A DNA stretch of 64,000 nucleotides. It comes from Litoribaculum gwangyangense. GTDB taxonomy: Bacteria > Bacteroidota > Bacteroidia > Flavobacteriales > Flavobacteriaceae. A program made the position numbers and the translations under genes. A model generated the notes under the pieces. That model was not told the origin of the DNA. It made no database searches and saw only the letters and a list, made by a program, of their open reading frames with translations. Below, piece after piece: positions 62,661 through 64,000 of this stretch. The stretch lies in the NCBI RefSeq assembly GCF_039543505.1, contig NZ_BAABJW010000005.1:62001-126000 (forward strand), given 5' to 3'. How positions within the stretch are numbered: the stretch's first letter is position 1; each line of letters begins with the position of its first letter.

Positions 62661-62726
62661 AAAAGTAAGTCTAAAAGTATGATCAAAATGACAAATAAAA
62701 TATTGTACTTTAAGGCTTACTTTTTT
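62661..62726 (+). terminator. Terminator-like hairpin between the barrel gene and the second YceI gene
   Basis: AAAAGTAAGTCT pairs with AGGCTTACTTTT (one G-T wobble); an A-A mismatch is followed by AAAGTA/TACTTT. The loop is about 27 bases and T6 follows the stem. It is a strong rho-independent signal placed inside the cluster, so it may end most transcripts before the second YceI gene. Confidence 0.7.
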
Positions 62727-62758
62727 AAATTAGAGGTACAGAAAACAAAATCAAACAA

Positions 62759-63346
62759 ATGAACTTCATAAAAAAAATATTGTTTTTTGTTTCAATATTA
62801 GGAACACTAGCTTTTACTGCTGTAATAACAGGGAGTACTTCAGTTTTGATTACTCCTAGTAGCAAATTGCTTATTAAAGGAAAAACCAATGTTAACAGTT
62901 TTAAGTGTGAATTTGATATTTTAAAGTTGAAAAATCCTATCCCTGTTGTTTTTCAAAAGATAGGCGATAAAATGGTATTTGATAATACTGTATTAGTTCT
63001 GGAAAATGATTGTTTTGATTGCGGAGGAAAAGGAATCAACAACGATTTTCAAGAACTTTTAAAATCTGATGTGTATCCTCAAACCCAAATTAAATTAAAA
63101 GAAATTTGTAGAGATACTAAAGACGATAATAGTATTCTTGCATTCCTAGATATCAGTATAGCTGGAGTTACAAAATCTTGCACAACACCAGTAAAATTTG
63201 AAGATGGAGATAGTTTATTTGTTAAAGGTGTTTTGAACTTGAATATTTGTGATTTTAATTTAGAACCGCCAAAAAAAGCTTTGGGACTTATAGTTGTAAA
63301 AGATATTATTGAAATAAATTTTCATTTAGTGGTAAAAGAATATTAA
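62759..63346 (+). CDS. Cysteine-rich YceI-like protein
   Basis: A 195-residue protein. An N-terminal hydrophobic segment (about 4-24) precedes a YceI-like barrel recognised by KLLIKGKTNVNSFKCEFDI and the C-terminal NICDFNLEPPKKALGLIVVKDIIEINF, which matches the last third of the upstream YceI. Six cysteines occur (C50, C85, C88, C117, C141, C164), with C85 and C88 as a CxxC in NDCFDCGGKG. Typical YceI proteins have few cysteines. It may be redox active, metal binding or disulfide stabilised (inference). A strong terminator follows. Confidence 0.75.
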   Translation: MNFIKKILFFVSILGTLAFTAVITGSTSVLITPSSKLLIKGKTNVNSFKCEFDILKLKNPIPVVFQKIGDKMVFDNTVLVLENDCFDCGGKGINNDFQELLKSDVYPQTQIKLKEICRDTKDDNSILAFLDISIAGVTKSCTTPVKFEDGDSLFVKGVLNLNICDFNLEPPKKALGLIVVKDIIEINFHLVVKEY

Positions 63347-63372
63347 TAATTTGAGCCCAACGTTTAAATTGA

Positions 63373-63403
63373 AAAAGCCTTAACAAATTTTGTTAAGGCT
63401 TTT
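63373..63403 (+). terminator. Terminator after the Cys-rich YceI gene
   Basis: AAAAGCCTTAACA pairs with TGTTAAGGCTTTT around a short loop. It also serves the convergent rho gene. Confidence 0.85.
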
Positions 63404-63427
63404 CAGTTTAATGTTTAGTTAGTCATA

Positions 63428-64000
63428 TTATCCATTCATGGATATTAAAAATTCTTCATTATTTCTGGTTTGTTTAAAACGATCGTTAATGAATTCCATA
63501 GCTTCCACAGGATTCATATCTGCAAGGTATTTTCTCATCACCCACATACGTTGTATGGTGTTTTCATCTAACAATAAATCGTCACGACGCGTACTTGAAG
63601 ACGTTAAATCGATAGCAGGGAAAATTCTACGGTTAGATATTTTTCTGTCCAATTGTAACTCCATATTACCAGTTCCTTTGAATTCTTCAAAAATAACCTC
63701 GTCCATTTTAGAGCCAGTTTCCGTTAAGGCCGTAGCAATAATAGTTAGTGAGCCTCCATTTTCAATATTACGTGCCGCACCAAAGAAACGTTTTGGCTTG
63801 TGTAACGCGTTGGCGTCCACACCACCAGAAAGTATTTTACCAGAAGCTGGTTGTACAGTATTGTAGGCTCTAGCTAAACGTGTGATGGAATCTAAAAGAA
63901 TCACTACATCGTGTCCGCATTCTACCAAACGTTTTGCTTTTTCTAAAACAATATCAGCAATCTTAACGTGCTCATGGGCTTCTTTGTCAAAGGTTGATGA
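63428..64000 (-). CDS. rho: Transcription termination factor Rho, C-terminal part
   Basis: Partial gene running off the right edge; the final 190 residues are present, beginning SSTFDKEAHEHVKIADIVLEKAK. The ATPase core has CGHDVVILLDSITRLARAYNTV (Walker B region), the Q-loop-like SGGVDANALHKPKRFFGAARNIE and GSLTIIATALTETGSKMDEVIFEEFKGTGNMELQLDR, followed by RRIFPAIDLTSSSTRRDDLLL. Rho is a hexameric RNA-dependent helicase that ends transcription. The RNA-binding N terminus lies outside the window. Confidence 0.96.
   Translation of the reverse strand, partial: SSTFDKEAHEHVKIADIVLEKAKRLVECGHDVVILLDSITRLARAYNTVQPASGKILSGGVDANALHKPKRFFGAARNIENGGSLTIIATALTETGSKMDEVIFEEFKGTGNMELQLDRKISNRRIFPAIDLTSSSTRRDDLLLDENTIQRMWVMRKYLADMNPVEAMEFINDRFKQTRNNEEFLISMNG

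Noticed and set aside
63438..63866. 142-codon plus-strand open frame
   Set aside because: Antisense to rho, which is certain.

Overview
The window is a contiguous piece of a low-GC chromosome from a member of the Flavobacteriaceae (Bacteroidota). Several things point there: a type IX secretion C-terminal sorting domain, TonB receptors with STN and carboxypeptidase-like domains, FecR/ECF sigma pairs, many surface lipoproteins, the zinc-free type B L31, promoters of the TTG-N19/20-TAnnTTTG type, and Bacteroidota families such as DUF4199, DUF5777, DUF6090, DUF6580, DUF4252 and DUF3810. No phage, insertion sequence, CRISPR array or rRNA was seen. Both ends cut genes: a family 2 glycosyltransferase on the left and rho on the right.

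Layout. 1-13 kb is mostly housekeeping: DUF4199, rpmE2, a GlmU-like protein, an oligopeptide-type binding lipoprotein, mtaB, a small acetyltransferase-like protein, a hydrolase, a lytic transglycosylase, cardiolipin synthase, rpmH and carB (without the usual C-terminal regulatory domain). 13-16 kb is a five-gene envelope redox operon: OB-fold protein, T9SS-exported cupredoxin, DUF5777 beta-barrel, monohaem lipoprotein and YceI. A perfect 28-bp palindrome precedes it. 16-22 kb holds an ECF sigma factor, a FecR anti-sigma factor and an STN-type TonB receptor, divergent from two related lipoproteins, one with four acidic internal repeats. 22-27 kb holds a thioesterase, rmuC, and a cobalamin locus in which a B12 riboswitch precedes a BtuB-like receptor and a DUF6580 membrane protein is divergent.

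26-31 kb has an S41 peptidase lipoprotein divergent from a second sigma/anti-sigma/DUF4252/DUF4252 operon, then purB. 32-39 kb has a haem-binding protein, a glycosyltransferase, a sirtuin lacking most zinc cysteines, trmH, and a DEAD-box helicase with a long structured leader. 40-46 kb is the histidine utilisation operon hutHUI with a divergent LysR regulator. 46-60 kb has an M48 protease, an rRNA/tRNA methyltransferase, DUF3810, pepD, a serine hydrolase, yidD, cysS, folE, a FadL-type channel, a tryptophan-rich lipoprotein and proS. 60-64 kb has tRNA-Glu, rpsT, a YceI / outer-membrane barrel / Cys-rich YceI cluster, and rho.

The most unusual material is (i) two separate clusters that each combine YceI proteins with an outer-membrane barrel, (ii) the repeat lipoprotein beside the sigma/FecR/STN-receptor system, (iii) two distant DUF6090 genes that share an upstream promoter-like sequence, and (iv) the three-hairpin leader of the helicase gene. 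All functional calls come from reading the sequence and from family knowledge; no database search was run.
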